Shown: positions 44,376 through 53,670 of the stretch, piece after piece
Position numbering within the stretch: position 1 is the stretch's first letter
How the letters are laid out: every line of letters starts with the position of its first letter
Assembly (NCBI GenBank): GCA_943789465.1
Contig: CALSUF010000001.1
Coordinates: 62,001-126,000 of the forward strand
Direction: 5' to 3'
Length of the DNA stretch: 64,000 nucleotides
Origin: an uncultured Flavobacteriaceae bacterium
Lineage (GTDB): Bacteria; Bacteroidota; Bacteroidia; Flavobacteriales; Flavobacteriaceae
Notes under the pieces: model-generated
Told to the model about the DNA's origin: nothing
What the model saw: only the letters and a program-made list of their open reading frames with translations
Databases searched by the model: none
Program-made: the position numbers and the translations under genes

Positions 44376-47300
44376 TTAAAAGTTTAAATTAATACCTAAA
44401 AGATATGAGCTTGCTACAGGGTAAAAGCCTTTATCGATTCCAGAACCAATTGGAGCTCCGTTGCTTGCTGAAGGATCATATCCTAAATAATCTGTAAGTG
44501 TGTACAAGTTGTTTCCTGAAATGTAAATTCTAAATTTATCTAATCCTAAACTCGATAATACTTTCGAATTAAACGAATACCCTACTTGAACGTTTTGCAA
44601 ACGTAAGAACGATGCGTCTTCCACATAAAAATCTGAGAAAAAACCTGTGTTTACAGATGCACCTGACACAGCTCTTGGCACTGTATTGCTGGTTCCTGCT
44701 CCTTGCCATCTGTCTAACATATAAGTTCCTCTGTTAGCATATAAATCTGTACGCTCATAATCTCTTATCATATCGTTTCCTATAGAAGCAAAAGCATTGG
44801 CGCTAAAGTCAAAGCTTTTATAAGTAAACCCAATATTTAAGCCCATAGTTATATCAGCTAAAGGATCACCAAGGTTTGTTTTATCTTCTGGATCAATGTA
44901 TCCGTTGCCGTTAGTATCTACAAATTTTAAATCTCCTGGCGCTGCGCTTGCATGATAAACGCCTTCTGGTGCGTTGGCGTTGAGAACATCAATTTCTGCT
45001 TGTGTTTGGTAGAGTCCATTTGTTTGGTATCCATAAAAATACCCCATTGGCATCCCAGCTTGCATACGAGAAGTTGTTATGCCAGTTCCAACTCCAAATT
45101 GACCGCCATTCACAATTCCATTTCCTCCAACATCAACAGATAATACTTCATTTTGTAGGGTTGTAAAATTGAATCCAATATTAAATTTGAAATCGTCACT
45201 TAATTGATCGTTATAGTTGATACTAAACTCGACCCCTTTATTTTCAACAGAACCAGCATTTACAATTGGCAAAGCAGAACCCGGAGCCGCTGCACCTAAT
45301 AACCCAGAACCGTCTGGAGCAATAAGTAAATCTTCCGTTATTTTGGAATAAATGTCCGCTGAAATAGATAGCTTGTTGTTAAATAGAGACGTATCAAAAC
45401 CAATGTTTTTAGATATTTGCTCTTCCCATTGAATATCTGGATTTCCGATGAGACCAATAGCTACACCATTAAGTAAGTCTGGAATTCCTGTTGCATTTCC
45501 TGGATCATATGTTGCTTCACCCGTTAAAAGGGATGTAAATCCAAATAATCGAATTTTATCATTTCCAATGACTCCGTAACTGGCTCTTACTTTAAGGTTG
45601 TTTAACCATGAACTGTCTTTTAAGAAATCTTCTTCAGACACGTTCCATCCAATAGATCCAGAAGGGAAGTAACCGTATTTATTATTTGGGCCAAAAGCAG
45701 AAGAACCATCTCTTCTCATGACTGCAGACAGCAAATATTTTCCTTCATAGTTATACTGTACTCTTGTAAATATGGATGATAAACGTTTCTCAAAAACATT
45801 GTTACCAACGGCAATTTGAGATGGTACGAATCGTGGGTTTATAACTTCCATATCCCATACACTTTGGTTTGGATTGTTGGAAGCTATTGATGTTGTTCCT
45901 TGGTATCCATAAAACTTCCCTTCTTCATGAGAAAAAGAGGTCCCTAATAAAACAGTTAAATTATGTTTGTCGTTAAAGGTGTTTTCATAGGTGATATAGT
46001 TATCCCAAATATAGTCATCATAGTCTGCACCATGATCTACAACTTCATTTCCAGTTGTATCACTTGTTCCATAATCTACTTCTGGAATAAAGCTATCGTC
46101 TCTTACATTGGCGTGATTCATTTGAAGTTTTGAACTCACTGTGAAATTATCGAGGAACGTATAATCTATTCCGAAGCTTGCACTTATTTTAGCGACACGA
46201 CTTGTGTTATAGCTGTTTTGTATTTGTGCTAACGGATTTTTGATTTCTATCTGTCTGATATCTTCAACTAAGGAATAGTTTCCGTCGGCATCTGTTGTTG
46301 CTAAGTTCGGATTGATATTGACTGCATTGTATAAGACTGCTCCAATGCCTCCTTCTGGGAGGTTGTTTTTTTCTGATACTGTATGGAGTGCTGTCGCTGT
46401 TAGTTTTAGATTATCTAAAATGTTGTATTGATAATTCAGTCTAGCAGTAAGTCTATTAAAATTAGATTTCCCTGAACCTACAATTCCATCTTGATCCAAA
46501 TAAGAGACTCCAAATGAGTAAGCTGATTTTTCTGTACCACCACTCGCACTTAAATTTACGTTAGAAATGATTGCTGTTCTAAAAACCTCATCTTGCCAGT
46601 CTGTACCCGTTTGTGGATACACAAAAAACTCAGGGTTTAAAGGGTCATTTACAGCATCGTTTACGTAGATGGCAAAATCTGTTGGGTTTAATAAATCCAG
46701 TTTTTTACTAGTTTGTTGGATTCCTGTATAGGAGTCAAATTGAAATTTTAATTCCGAATTTTTTCTTCCTGTTTTCGTTGTGATAAGAATGACACCGTTT
46801 GCAGCTTGAACTCCGTAAATACCAGCGGTTGCATCTTTTAATACATTGATACTTTTGATGTCGCTTGGATTGATAGCAGATAAGTCACCCACTCTTATTC
46901 CGTCAACTAGAATCAAAGGTGCACTGTCTCCGTTAGTGGATACCCCACGAATTCGAATGTTCGAACCGGCACCAGGCGAACCTGAACCTGAAGTTACATT
47001 AACACCAGCCACTTGGCCTTGTAAGGCTTGTTCTACTCTAACTGGGTTTAGTCTTTCAATAGCTTTAGACCCTAAAACGGTAACCGCTCCTGTGACTTCT
47101 TTTTTCTTCTGAGTTCCGTATCCAATTACCACAATCTCATCTAGAGTTTCATTGTCTTCGTCTAAAGAAACATTCATGTTTGCCGATGCTAGTAATTCTT
47201 TAGTTTCAAATCCTATGTAAGTAAATACTAAAGTTGCATTGGGCTGTACGTTGGTGATGGTAAAATTTCCATCGAAATCAGACACTGCACCTGTGCTTGT

Positions 47301-47441
47301 GTCTTTGACTATGACATTAACTCCAATCAAAGGGAGGCCGTCAGCGCTTGATTTCACTGTACCGCTAACTGTTTTGTTTTGAGCAGTTGCTGTGAGAGCA
47401 AAAGCCAAGGTTAACAGTGCGGAATAAAATATTTTTTTCAT
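44376..47441 (-). CDS. SusC/RagA-type TonB-dependent transporter
   Basis: The 1021-aa outer-membrane transporter has a signal peptide and a carboxypeptidase-D-like domain (25-100). The SusC signature IVVIGYGTQKKKEVTGAV near 108 is followed by a plug (VNVTSGSGSPGAGSNIRIRG) and a 22-strand barrel ending YLLGINLNF. It imports oligosaccharides, powered by TonB, with the SusD lid. It is the first gene of the susCD transcript. A regulator with periplasmic propeller lies upstream on the same strand. Confidence 0.96.
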   Translation of the reverse strand: MKKIFYSALLTLAFALTATAQNKTVSGTVKSSADGLPLIGVNVIVKDTSTGAVSDFDGNFTITNVQPNATLVFTYIGFETKELLASANMNVSLDEDNETLDEIVVIGYGTQKKKEVTGAVTVLGSKAIERLNPVRVEQALQGQVAGVNVTSGSGSPGAGSNIRIRGVSTNGDSAPLILVDGIRVGDLSAINPSDIKSINVLKDATAGIYGVQAANGVILITTKTGRKNSELKFQFDSYTGIQQTSKKLDLLNPTDFAIYVNDAVNDPLNPEFFVYPQTGTDWQDEVFRTAIISNVNLSASGGTEKSAYSFGVSYLDQDGIVGSGKSNFNRLTARLNYQYNILDNLKLTATALHTVSEKNNLPEGGIGAVLYNAVNINPNLATTDADGNYSLVEDIRQIEIKNPLAQIQNSYNTSRVAKISASFGIDYTFLDNFTVSSKLQMNHANVRDDSFIPEVDYGTSDTTGNEVVDHGADYDDYIWDNYITYENTFNDKHNLTVLLGTSFSHEEGKFYGYQGTTSIASNNPNQSVWDMEVINPRFVPSQIAVGNNVFEKRLSSIFTRVQYNYEGKYLLSAVMRRDGSSAFGPNNKYGYFPSGSIGWNVSEEDFLKDSSWLNNLKVRASYGVIGNDKIRLFGFTSLLTGEATYDPGNATGIPDLLNGVAIGLIGNPDIQWEEQISKNIGFDTSLFNNKLSISADIYSKITEDLLIAPDGSGLLGAAAPGSALPIVNAGSVENKGVEFSINYNDQLSDDFKFNIGFNFTTLQNEVLSVDVGGNGIVNGGQFGVGTGITTSRMQAGMPMGYFYGYQTNGLYQTQAEIDVLNANAPEGVYHASAAPGDLKFVDTNGNGYIDPEDKTNLGDPLADITMGLNIGFTYKSFDFSANAFASIGNDMIRDYERTDLYANRGTYMLDRWQGAGTSNTVPRAVSGASVNTGFFSDFYVEDASFLRLQNVQVGYSFNSKVLSSLGLDKFRIYISGNNLYTLTDYLGYDPSASNGAPIGSGIDKGFYPVASSYLLGINLNF

Positions 47442-47517
47442 AAATATTGGTTTGGATTAGTTTGTTGTAAATCTACTACAACTAATTATTAATTTTGTTT
47501 AAAAAAACCAAACAAAT

Positions 47518-47526
47518 GTTATACAA
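47518..47526 (-). promoter_or_regulatory. TTGTATAAC element upstream of susC
   Basis: On the minus strand TTGTATAAC lies about 75 bases before the susC start, in a 231-bp region without genes. The same element, inverted, precedes the GH16-GH3 transcript at 40830. It is a possible operator of the locus regulator. Confidence 0.25.
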
Positions 47527-47672
47527 AATAAAAAAATACACTAAAATTTAAGAAAACATCAATTTTATAGATTAAAAAAGGGGGAGTTAATAAAACGCAG
47601 GAAAGTACAGTTAAAACAACTTTAACCAAATGTAGGGTATATGTATGGGTGAAAAAGAGGTGTGTAGGGTTA

Positions 47673-50477
47673 TTATATTTCTAAAATATAATTTGTTAAG
47701 CTGGATTCATGGGGTAAATCCATTTTTTTACGCAATCGGTATCGTTTTACTTCTACACTTCTAGGTGAGATATTTAGGAGCGGAGCTATTTCTTTGGAGG
47801 ACAAATTCAGTCGCAAGTACGCGCACAAACGCAGATCGTTAGGGGTTAGTACAGGGTGTTTTTCTTTGATGAGTTTAAGGAAGTCCTTGTCCGCATTGTT
47901 AAATGCTTCTTCAAATAGTTTCCAGTCATCAGTGTTGTTAAGGTTTTTATCAATAATCTTAATCACTTTTTTAATGTCTTGTTGATTGTCTTTTTCCTTC
48001 AATTCACTTTTTATACTGTTCAAAAACTCGTTTTTCTTTATCAGACTCATTGTAGAAACCGCTAACTCTCGATTCTTACTTTCGATATCGAGTTTTAGTT
48101 TCTCATTTGTTAACTGCATAAATTTCTGAGAGGCTTCAAGTTCTTTAAGTGCAAGTTGCTCGTGAGACTTTTGAATGAGTTGCTGTTGTTGTTTTCTGTA
48201 ATATCTTTTGTATAGGTTATGAATTAAAATCCATAAAACAATAAAAATGACTGCATACAGAGTTACTAAAGTATTAGAAAGATACCAGGGGCGATTAATG
48301 ACAAAAGAGTAGGAAGCGGTATTAAGGGTTTCAGAATTTCCAATTTTTCCTTTGACTTTAAACTCATAACTCCCGTAAGGCAAATTTTCAAATACTTGTT
48401 GGGGTTCGGTTTGCCAATCAGACCAAGAGTTGGACCACCCGGTTAACTTATAAGAGTATTTTTTGCTAACCTCATTGTCGAAATGTGGAATGCTGTAGTT
48501 GATATAAATATTATTACTTTCGGAGTCTAAATTCGCTGGAGATGTGAAATCGAGTTTAAATTTATCTTCATTTATTTTACTGGCCTGAACAGAGTTAATT
48601 TTTAAATTATAAAGATGGTTTGGTTTTGAGGAGTTTGAGTTAAAAATAAAATAACCATAAGCAGAGCCCAAAAGGTATTGATCTGAGTCAATTTTGGTAA
48701 GATTCTCAAAACCAGAAACGACCTTTCTAAAGTTTGAAATAGCGATAGGGATGACTTCAACTTTTGGAGTTTGTGTAACGCTTCCAGCGCTAATTATTAA
48801 TATATTATCATCTGCAAAACACCATTTAAGGCCTTCAGAATCTTTGACGTCCATAATGGTTGTTCGTGTCGTGTATTCTTTTAAAATCTCCTTGAAAGGT
48901 TCTGATTCTGAGAAGGATTGATCTACTGTATTGAAATTATATACATCTTCAGAGGAGGTGTAGTAATAATTTTTAGAAAATTTAAAAAAGTTTAAACCAT
49001 TACCTGTGATGATTGGAGTAATATTTGAAACCTCTGAGACCGCTGTTAAGTCTTTATCCAGAGTAAGTTTGAATAGACCTCTTAATTCATGGTTTACAAA
49101 AATTTGATCTCCAATGTATTGATAAAAACGACTTGCGATATCAAATCCTTTGATTTTATTTCTGAACCTCCATTTTCCTTGAGATTTTTCTAAAAGACTT
49201 AATCCATTATAATTTCCTTGTAATATGATATTTGGGTTTCCTTTTAGGGGCTTAAAATCCCATGTTCCAAGAGATTGACCTATGGTGTATTCTACTTTTT
49301 GGTTTTTAATTAATAAGGTTCCACGATCATGTCCACAAAAAATTTGATTGTCAATAACCTTAAGATTCCATACTTGTCCATTAGTACCCTCAATAAATGA
49401 AAAGTCCGCATCTGTATCTCTGCGTTTATAAAATAGCCCCTGATTTGTTCCTAAGTATAAGTAATTCTCAAATACTACAGAGGTATAAACGGTTCCAATG
49501 GCGCCTTTTGTATCATTATAAACCACAAACTGAGAAGAAAGGTTTACATGGCTTACCCCAATGTCTAATCCTAACCATAAGTTGTTTTGGTAATCTTCAA
49601 AAACAGATAACACTGTATTATTACTGAGACCTTTCTCAAAATTAAGGTCATATTTAAGGTTCCCTTGTGGGCTTAGGTGGTAAAGTCCGTTAGAAACAGT
49701 TCCAATCACTATACTGCTATCTTTTAAAATAGTGGCACTGTAAATTGTAAGCATATTGAGATCAACTTTTGGATCTATTTTCCAAGGGGTTAGTTTGTTG
49801 TTTTTTAAAAAATAGAAACCATTAGAAGCCGTCATAATCAGCAACTGATCCTCAATCTCAAATACTTCAACAACATTGCTGGATACTAATTTTTGATGGT
49901 CACTAACAAGTTCCACATTGCCATCAATTATTTTATATAACCCGTTATTTAACTGGTTGAAAAATAAAACTCCATCTACCTGAAAGATATTTGAGATGAC
50001 TTGTTCAGATTCTATAAAAGTTGTTTCTTTCGTAAGTTCATTGACCAAATAAATTCTAGAGAGAGACTGAAAGATCAACCAATTATCTAGTTTCATTATA
50101 TCCCAAAACTGTTCATCTTCAACGAGTTCAATATTAAATTGCTGAACCAAAGAAGTGTATTCCAAAATGCTTTTATTGTTCCGTTTCCAAACACCAAAAT
50201 CCATATAACTCCCTGTATAGATCAGGTTATTAATTGCCTTTACAGACCTTACAATAGATTTGTCAGGAACTGGATAAAGCTTCCAGTTTGTACCATCATA
50301 CTCCAATAATCCAGAATTATTGGCAAAATACATAGTTTGGTCCGAAGTCTGTGAAATACTCCAGTTTTGATTTTCAGCTACATAAGCATCTGGGTTGTAA
50401 GACATTACTGGTGGATGCTCTTGAGCTGAGACCACAAAAGAAGCCAATAAAACTAAAATATACTTAGTGATTTTCAT
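47673..50477 (-). CDS. Transmembrane one-component regulator: propeller, Y_Y_Y, LuxR-type HTH
   Basis: The protein of about 934 aa has a signal peptide, a seven-blade-like beta-propeller region (about 30-620) and a Y_Y_Y domain (YSYKLTGWSNSWSDWQTEP, about 640-735). A transmembrane helix follows (LVTLYAVIFIVLWILIH), then a coiled coil, and a C-terminal LuxR-type HTH (LTPNDLRLCAYLRLNLSSKE, RSVEVKRYRLRKKM). There is no kinase domain. It resembles HTCS sensors in the periplasmic half but acts as a one-component membrane activator. It directly precedes susC, so it should sense a glucan product and switch on the locus. ATG 50477 (MKITKYIL) is preferred over 50483. Confidence 0.88.
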   Translation of the reverse strand: MKITKYILVLLASFVVSAQEHPPVMSYNPDAYVAENQNWSISQTSDQTMYFANNSGLLEYDGTNWKLYPVPDKSIVRSVKAINNLIYTGSYMDFGVWKRNNKSILEYTSLVQQFNIELVEDEQFWDIMKLDNWLIFQSLSRIYLVNELTKETTFIESEQVISNIFQVDGVLFFNQLNNGLYKIIDGNVELVSDHQKLVSSNVVEVFEIEDQLLIMTASNGFYFLKNNKLTPWKIDPKVDLNMLTIYSATILKDSSIVIGTVSNGLYHLSPQGNLKYDLNFEKGLSNNTVLSVFEDYQNNLWLGLDIGVSHVNLSSQFVVYNDTKGAIGTVYTSVVFENYLYLGTNQGLFYKRRDTDADFSFIEGTNGQVWNLKVIDNQIFCGHDRGTLLIKNQKVEYTIGQSLGTWDFKPLKGNPNIILQGNYNGLSLLEKSQGKWRFRNKIKGFDIASRFYQYIGDQIFVNHELRGLFKLTLDKDLTAVSEVSNITPIITGNGLNFFKFSKNYYYTSSEDVYNFNTVDQSFSESEPFKEILKEYTTRTTIMDVKDSEGLKWCFADDNILIISAGSVTQTPKVEVIPIAISNFRKVVSGFENLTKIDSDQYLLGSAYGYFIFNSNSSKPNHLYNLKINSVQASKINEDKFKLDFTSPANLDSESNNIYINYSIPHFDNEVSKKYSYKLTGWSNSWSDWQTEPQQVFENLPYGSYEFKVKGKIGNSETLNTASYSFVINRPWYLSNTLVTLYAVIFIVLWILIHNLYKRYYRKQQQQLIQKSHEQLALKELEASQKFMQLTNEKLKLDIESKNRELAVSTMSLIKKNEFLNSIKSELKEKDNQQDIKKVIKIIDKNLNNTDDWKLFEEAFNNADKDFLKLIKEKHPVLTPNDLRLCAYLRLNLSSKEIAPLLNISPRSVEVKRYRLRKKMDLPHESSLTNYILEI

Positions 50478-50587
50478 GATCAATTTAAAGGCACAAGATA
50501 ATGAAAATTTGAAATCTTAGCTAATTGAAAGAAAGGATAACACCAGATTTACTTGAGCAGTTACAATGAAACGGATCTAAAAAAAGA

Positions 50588-51349
50588 TTACCTAATGTTT
50601 AAAAAAGAAACTAAGTCTTCTTTTCGACGTTTTGCAACAGGGAGGGTATGATTTCCAACAAGCTCACAATTGCTACCATCAGCATTATTAATATTGATAA
50701 TGTACTTTATATTTATCAAATATTTTTTGTGAATTCTGAAAAAATACTTTGGAGCTAAGATTTTGTCATATTCTCCAATATTTTTGGATACAAAAAAGGT
50801 GGTTTGGTTCATCAGGTGAATAATCGTGTATCTCCCATCAGACTCAAAGTAAAGAATATCATCAATCTTAATAAAATCAATCTTTTTAGTGGATGGTATT
50901 GCAATAAAATTATAGTCAGAGGTTTTAGCCTTAATAGACGTTTTTAAAGATTCAAGTTGTGGATTGGTTGTGTACAATTTGTTCTTAAGATTGACCTCCA
51001 GAGCTTGTACAGTTGTCATTAAATCTTTTGGGTCTACTGGTTTTAACAGAAAATCAATAGCGTTAAACTTAAAGGCCGTAAGTGCATACTCTTGAAATGC
51101 TGTTATGAATACTACAGAATAATCTTCGTAATTTATACCGTCAAGCACATCGAAACCTGTGCCATCTTGCAAAACAATATCTAAAAAAATAAGATTCGGT
51201 TTTAATTCATTGATTTTTTGGACAGCATCTTCAACGGTAGTACAAATGCTTACCACATCAATTAAAGGACAATACTTCTCCAAATAAATATTTAATAATT
51301 CATTATTTTTGATTTCGTCATCGACGAGTATGGCACTGATTTTTGACAT
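50588..51349 (-). CDS. LytTR-type response regulator
   Basis: The 253-aa protein has a receiver domain (DDE at residues 10-12, phospho-Asp in LIFLDIVLQDGTGFDVL near 56, Lys in FLLKPVD near 105) and a C-terminal LytTR DNA-binding domain (FIKIDDILYFESDGRYTII, RIHKKYLINIKYI). It is divergent from the LytS-like kinase at 51563. LytTR proteins bind direct repeats of nine bases about 20 bases apart. Such repeats precede the genes at 55215 and 58019, which makes them candidate targets. Confidence 0.93.
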   Translation of the reverse strand: MSKISAILVDDEIKNNELLNIYLEKYCPLIDVVSICTTVEDAVQKINELKPNLIFLDIVLQDGTGFDVLDGINYEDYSVVFITAFQEYALTAFKFNAIDFLLKPVDPKDLMTTVQALEVNLKNKLYTTNPQLESLKTSIKAKTSDYNFIAIPSTKKIDFIKIDDILYFESDGRYTIIHLMNQTTFFVSKNIGEYDKILAPKYFFRIHKKYLINIKYIININNADGSNCELVGNHTLPVAKRRKEDLVSFLNIR

Positions 51350-51562
51350 AACAAGTTAAAATAGGTTAATGAATTTTAGTGATTCATATAATAGGCAGTT
51401 GGTTAGGGTTACTAACATAAATAAATTGTAATTTAAAACAAATTATTCATAACAAACTTAAGAAATTAATTATACAAATACAATTTAATAACCATAATGA
51501 AATATTCTAAAGTTAACTTACATGTTTCTAAAAAGTAATTACGTAAATTTAATTTTTAATGT

Positions 51563-53398
51563 ATGATGAATAAACCCCTAAAATTTTTAAACTCAGTCTG
51601 GATGTTGTCAAGCATTGTCTTATTAACTTTGTGTGTCAATCCCATGAATGCTCAGCAGATTACAAAAAAAGAGCAGTTTATAAAAAAAGTTAATACGGTA
51701 TTTGAAAATCAACCTAATCAAAAATATGATAGTATTTTCACCAATCTCAGAGAGGAGGCATGGTCTTTAAAAGAAGATTCCCTTTATGTAGATTTGACAT
51801 TTCGGCAAATAGAAAACAACAAAGAATCTGTTGATATTTTTTTAGTCACAAATGTTCTGGAAGATCTTATGCGCAAAAAGTATGAGTATCTGAAAAAGCA
51901 TCCTAGACTTCTACTTCTTTGCTATCTTAATTTGGGGGAGTTCCATTTGTCTCAGATTAACAGTTCTAAAGCAACGCTAGATTTAAGCAAGTATTACTTT
52001 GATCGCTATTTTGAAATTTTAAAAACAATCCCCTTAAGTACTAGTGAAGTTAAATTACATCAAAAACACAGGCTAACCTTTCTAGAGAAAACACATAATG
52101 ACAGTCTTTTTTATTACCTAAACTCCTATAAAACTCCAAAAAAAGAAAAGAATCTAATTTTGACACGTTGGTATCGCTCTCAAAATAACTCTGTAAAAGA
52201 GCTGGTTCATGCTAAAAAAAGTGGGGATTCATTGGAGCTTTTAATTGCTTACAAAAACAACTCACAGCTGGCTAAGGTAGATAGTTTGTTCCCAATTTTA
52301 TTGAAAAATTTCAAAACAGGAAGTCCTTTTAACCAGCATATCCTATTTCTAAATATGGGGCATCGCTATGCTTTAGAGCACCATTATAAAAAGGCTGATA
52401 AAATGTACCTTAAAGCCTTGACCTATTTAGAAAAAAACCAAAATTTTCAACAATTAAATGAATGTCTAGAAGCAATCATTGAAGTTAAAATTCATAATGG
52501 AGATATAAATGCATTCAAATTTTACAACAAAAAGTTAAAAACAATCACACAGCTCCAACAGGAAGAACAATTAGTCGTAATTGAAAAGTATTTAAATTTT
52601 GTTAAAGACGTCACAGACTTAGAAGCTGAAACAAAAATGAAAGCTGATAAACTCGAAAAAGAACAAGCTAAAAATGATCTAAAATTTCAAAAGACAATAA
52701 CTTCTATTGGACTTGCATTTTTTCTTGTATTTTCAGTTTTTATATTTTTTTATTTTCAAAGTACAAAAGAAAAAGAGTCTTTGGAATATAAAAACAAAAA
52801 AATGAAGGTTGATATTTTAAGATCTAGGTTTAAACCTCATTTTACATTTAATGCACTATCTGTTATAAATTATTTTATTGCCAAAAAAGATGTTGAAAAT
52901 GCTTCTATAGCACTTACCAAAATGGCAACACTTTTAAGAACAACTCTTGACAACATGAACAAGGATTTAGTATCCTACCAGTCCGAATATAATATCTGTC
53001 AAAATTACATGTACTTAGAGTTGTTGCGGTTTTCAGATAGATTTGATTGCGATTTTAAAGAACTCAACGACCCCACTATCAAAGGATGGAAAATTCCTCC
53101 AGGAATTATAGAGCCTTTTTTAGAAAACTGTGTAAACCACGCTTTTAAAGGAATGAAGAGTAAAGGGTTTATTTCTCTAAACCATCAAATAAAGAATAAT
53201 TGTTTGGTGATTTCTATAAAAGATAATGGGGTTGGAATTGATACCGAAAAAATATACTCAGAAAACTTACATGGAATGAAAATTACTGAAGATACTATCA
53301 AAACAACTTCATATCTTTACAAGGTTCCTATCGAGCTTAAAATTAAAAAAGACAATGGAACTATTATATCTCTTACCATTCCCAAACTAAAATCATAA
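51563..53398 (+). CDS. LytS-type sensor histidine kinase with TPR-like sensor
   Basis: The 611-aa protein has a signal peptide, a helical TPR-like periplasmic region (about 32-370) and one transmembrane helix near 380-402. The His_kinase domain contains the phospho-acceptor His in KPHFTFNALSVI near 430 and the ATP-binding N-box PFLENCVNHAF near 520. Most family members have NPHFLFN; Lys in place of Asn before Pro-His is unusual, but the His is kept. G-box-like DNGVGID lies near 555. It should phosphorylate the divergently encoded LytTR regulator. Confidence 0.92.
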   Translation: MMNKPLKFLNSVWMLSSIVLLTLCVNPMNAQQITKKEQFIKKVNTVFENQPNQKYDSIFTNLREEAWSLKEDSLYVDLTFRQIENNKESVDIFLVTNVLEDLMRKKYEYLKKHPRLLLLCYLNLGEFHLSQINSSKATLDLSKYYFDRYFEILKTIPLSTSEVKLHQKHRLTFLEKTHNDSLFYYLNSYKTPKKEKNLILTRWYRSQNNSVKELVHAKKSGDSLELLIAYKNNSQLAKVDSLFPILLKNFKTGSPFNQHILFLNMGHRYALEHHYKKADKMYLKALTYLEKNQNFQQLNECLEAIIEVKIHNGDINAFKFYNKKLKTITQLQQEEQLVVIEKYLNFVKDVTDLEAETKMKADKLEKEQAKNDLKFQKTITSIGLAFFLVFSVFIFFYFQSTKEKESLEYKNKKMKVDILRSRFKPHFTFNALSVINYFIAKKDVENASIALTKMATLLRTTLDNMNKDLVSYQSEYNICQNYMYLELLRFSDRFDCDFKELNDPTIKGWKIPPGIIEPFLENCVNHAFKGMKSKGFISLNHQIKNNCLVISIKDNGVGIDTEKIYSENLHGMKITEDTIKTTSYLYKVPIELKIKKDNGTIISLTIPKLKS

Positions 53399-53435
53399 AA
53401 AAACATTACAATTCGTTTGGTGCAATTCTTATTTT

Positions 53436-53612
53436 TTAATCTTCGAAGACATCATCTTCTACGGTTGGCGGCGGTAAAGATAGGGCTTGAGACTTTCTTG
53501 GGTTTAACGTTATAAATGTACCTATGGCGGTCAGTGCCGCATATTTACCCATTTTTGAAAGGGCTTCCTTACGAGTGATCTGATTTTTAATATTGTTGTT
53601 TTCTTTCTTCAT
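53436..53612 (-). CDS. Small exported protein of unknown function
   Basis: From ATG at 53612 the product is 58 aa: a basic N-terminus with RKEALSKMGKYAALTAIGT, a hydrophobic stretch and a possible cleavage site before LSLPPPT, then an acidic tail VEDDVFED. Similar short proteins with a MGKYAALTA motif occur in other flavobacteria. No function is known to me. Upstream in-frame ATGs at 53681 would overlap the T9SS gene and are less likely. It lies 58 bases after that gene on the same strand, so cotranscription is probable. Confidence 0.55.
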   Translation of the reverse strand: MKKENNNIKNQITRKEALSKMGKYAALTAIGTFITLNPRKSQALSLPPPTVEDDVFED

Positions 53613-53670
53613 GTCTAGTGATTTGAAATTTCGCATGTAATTTCTAATGTTTTTATTGTTTAATAATTTT

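Noticed and set aside
44376-47441. Several frames antisense to susC and other large genes
   Set aside because: They have no family similarity or start context and follow from codon bias of the opposite strand.
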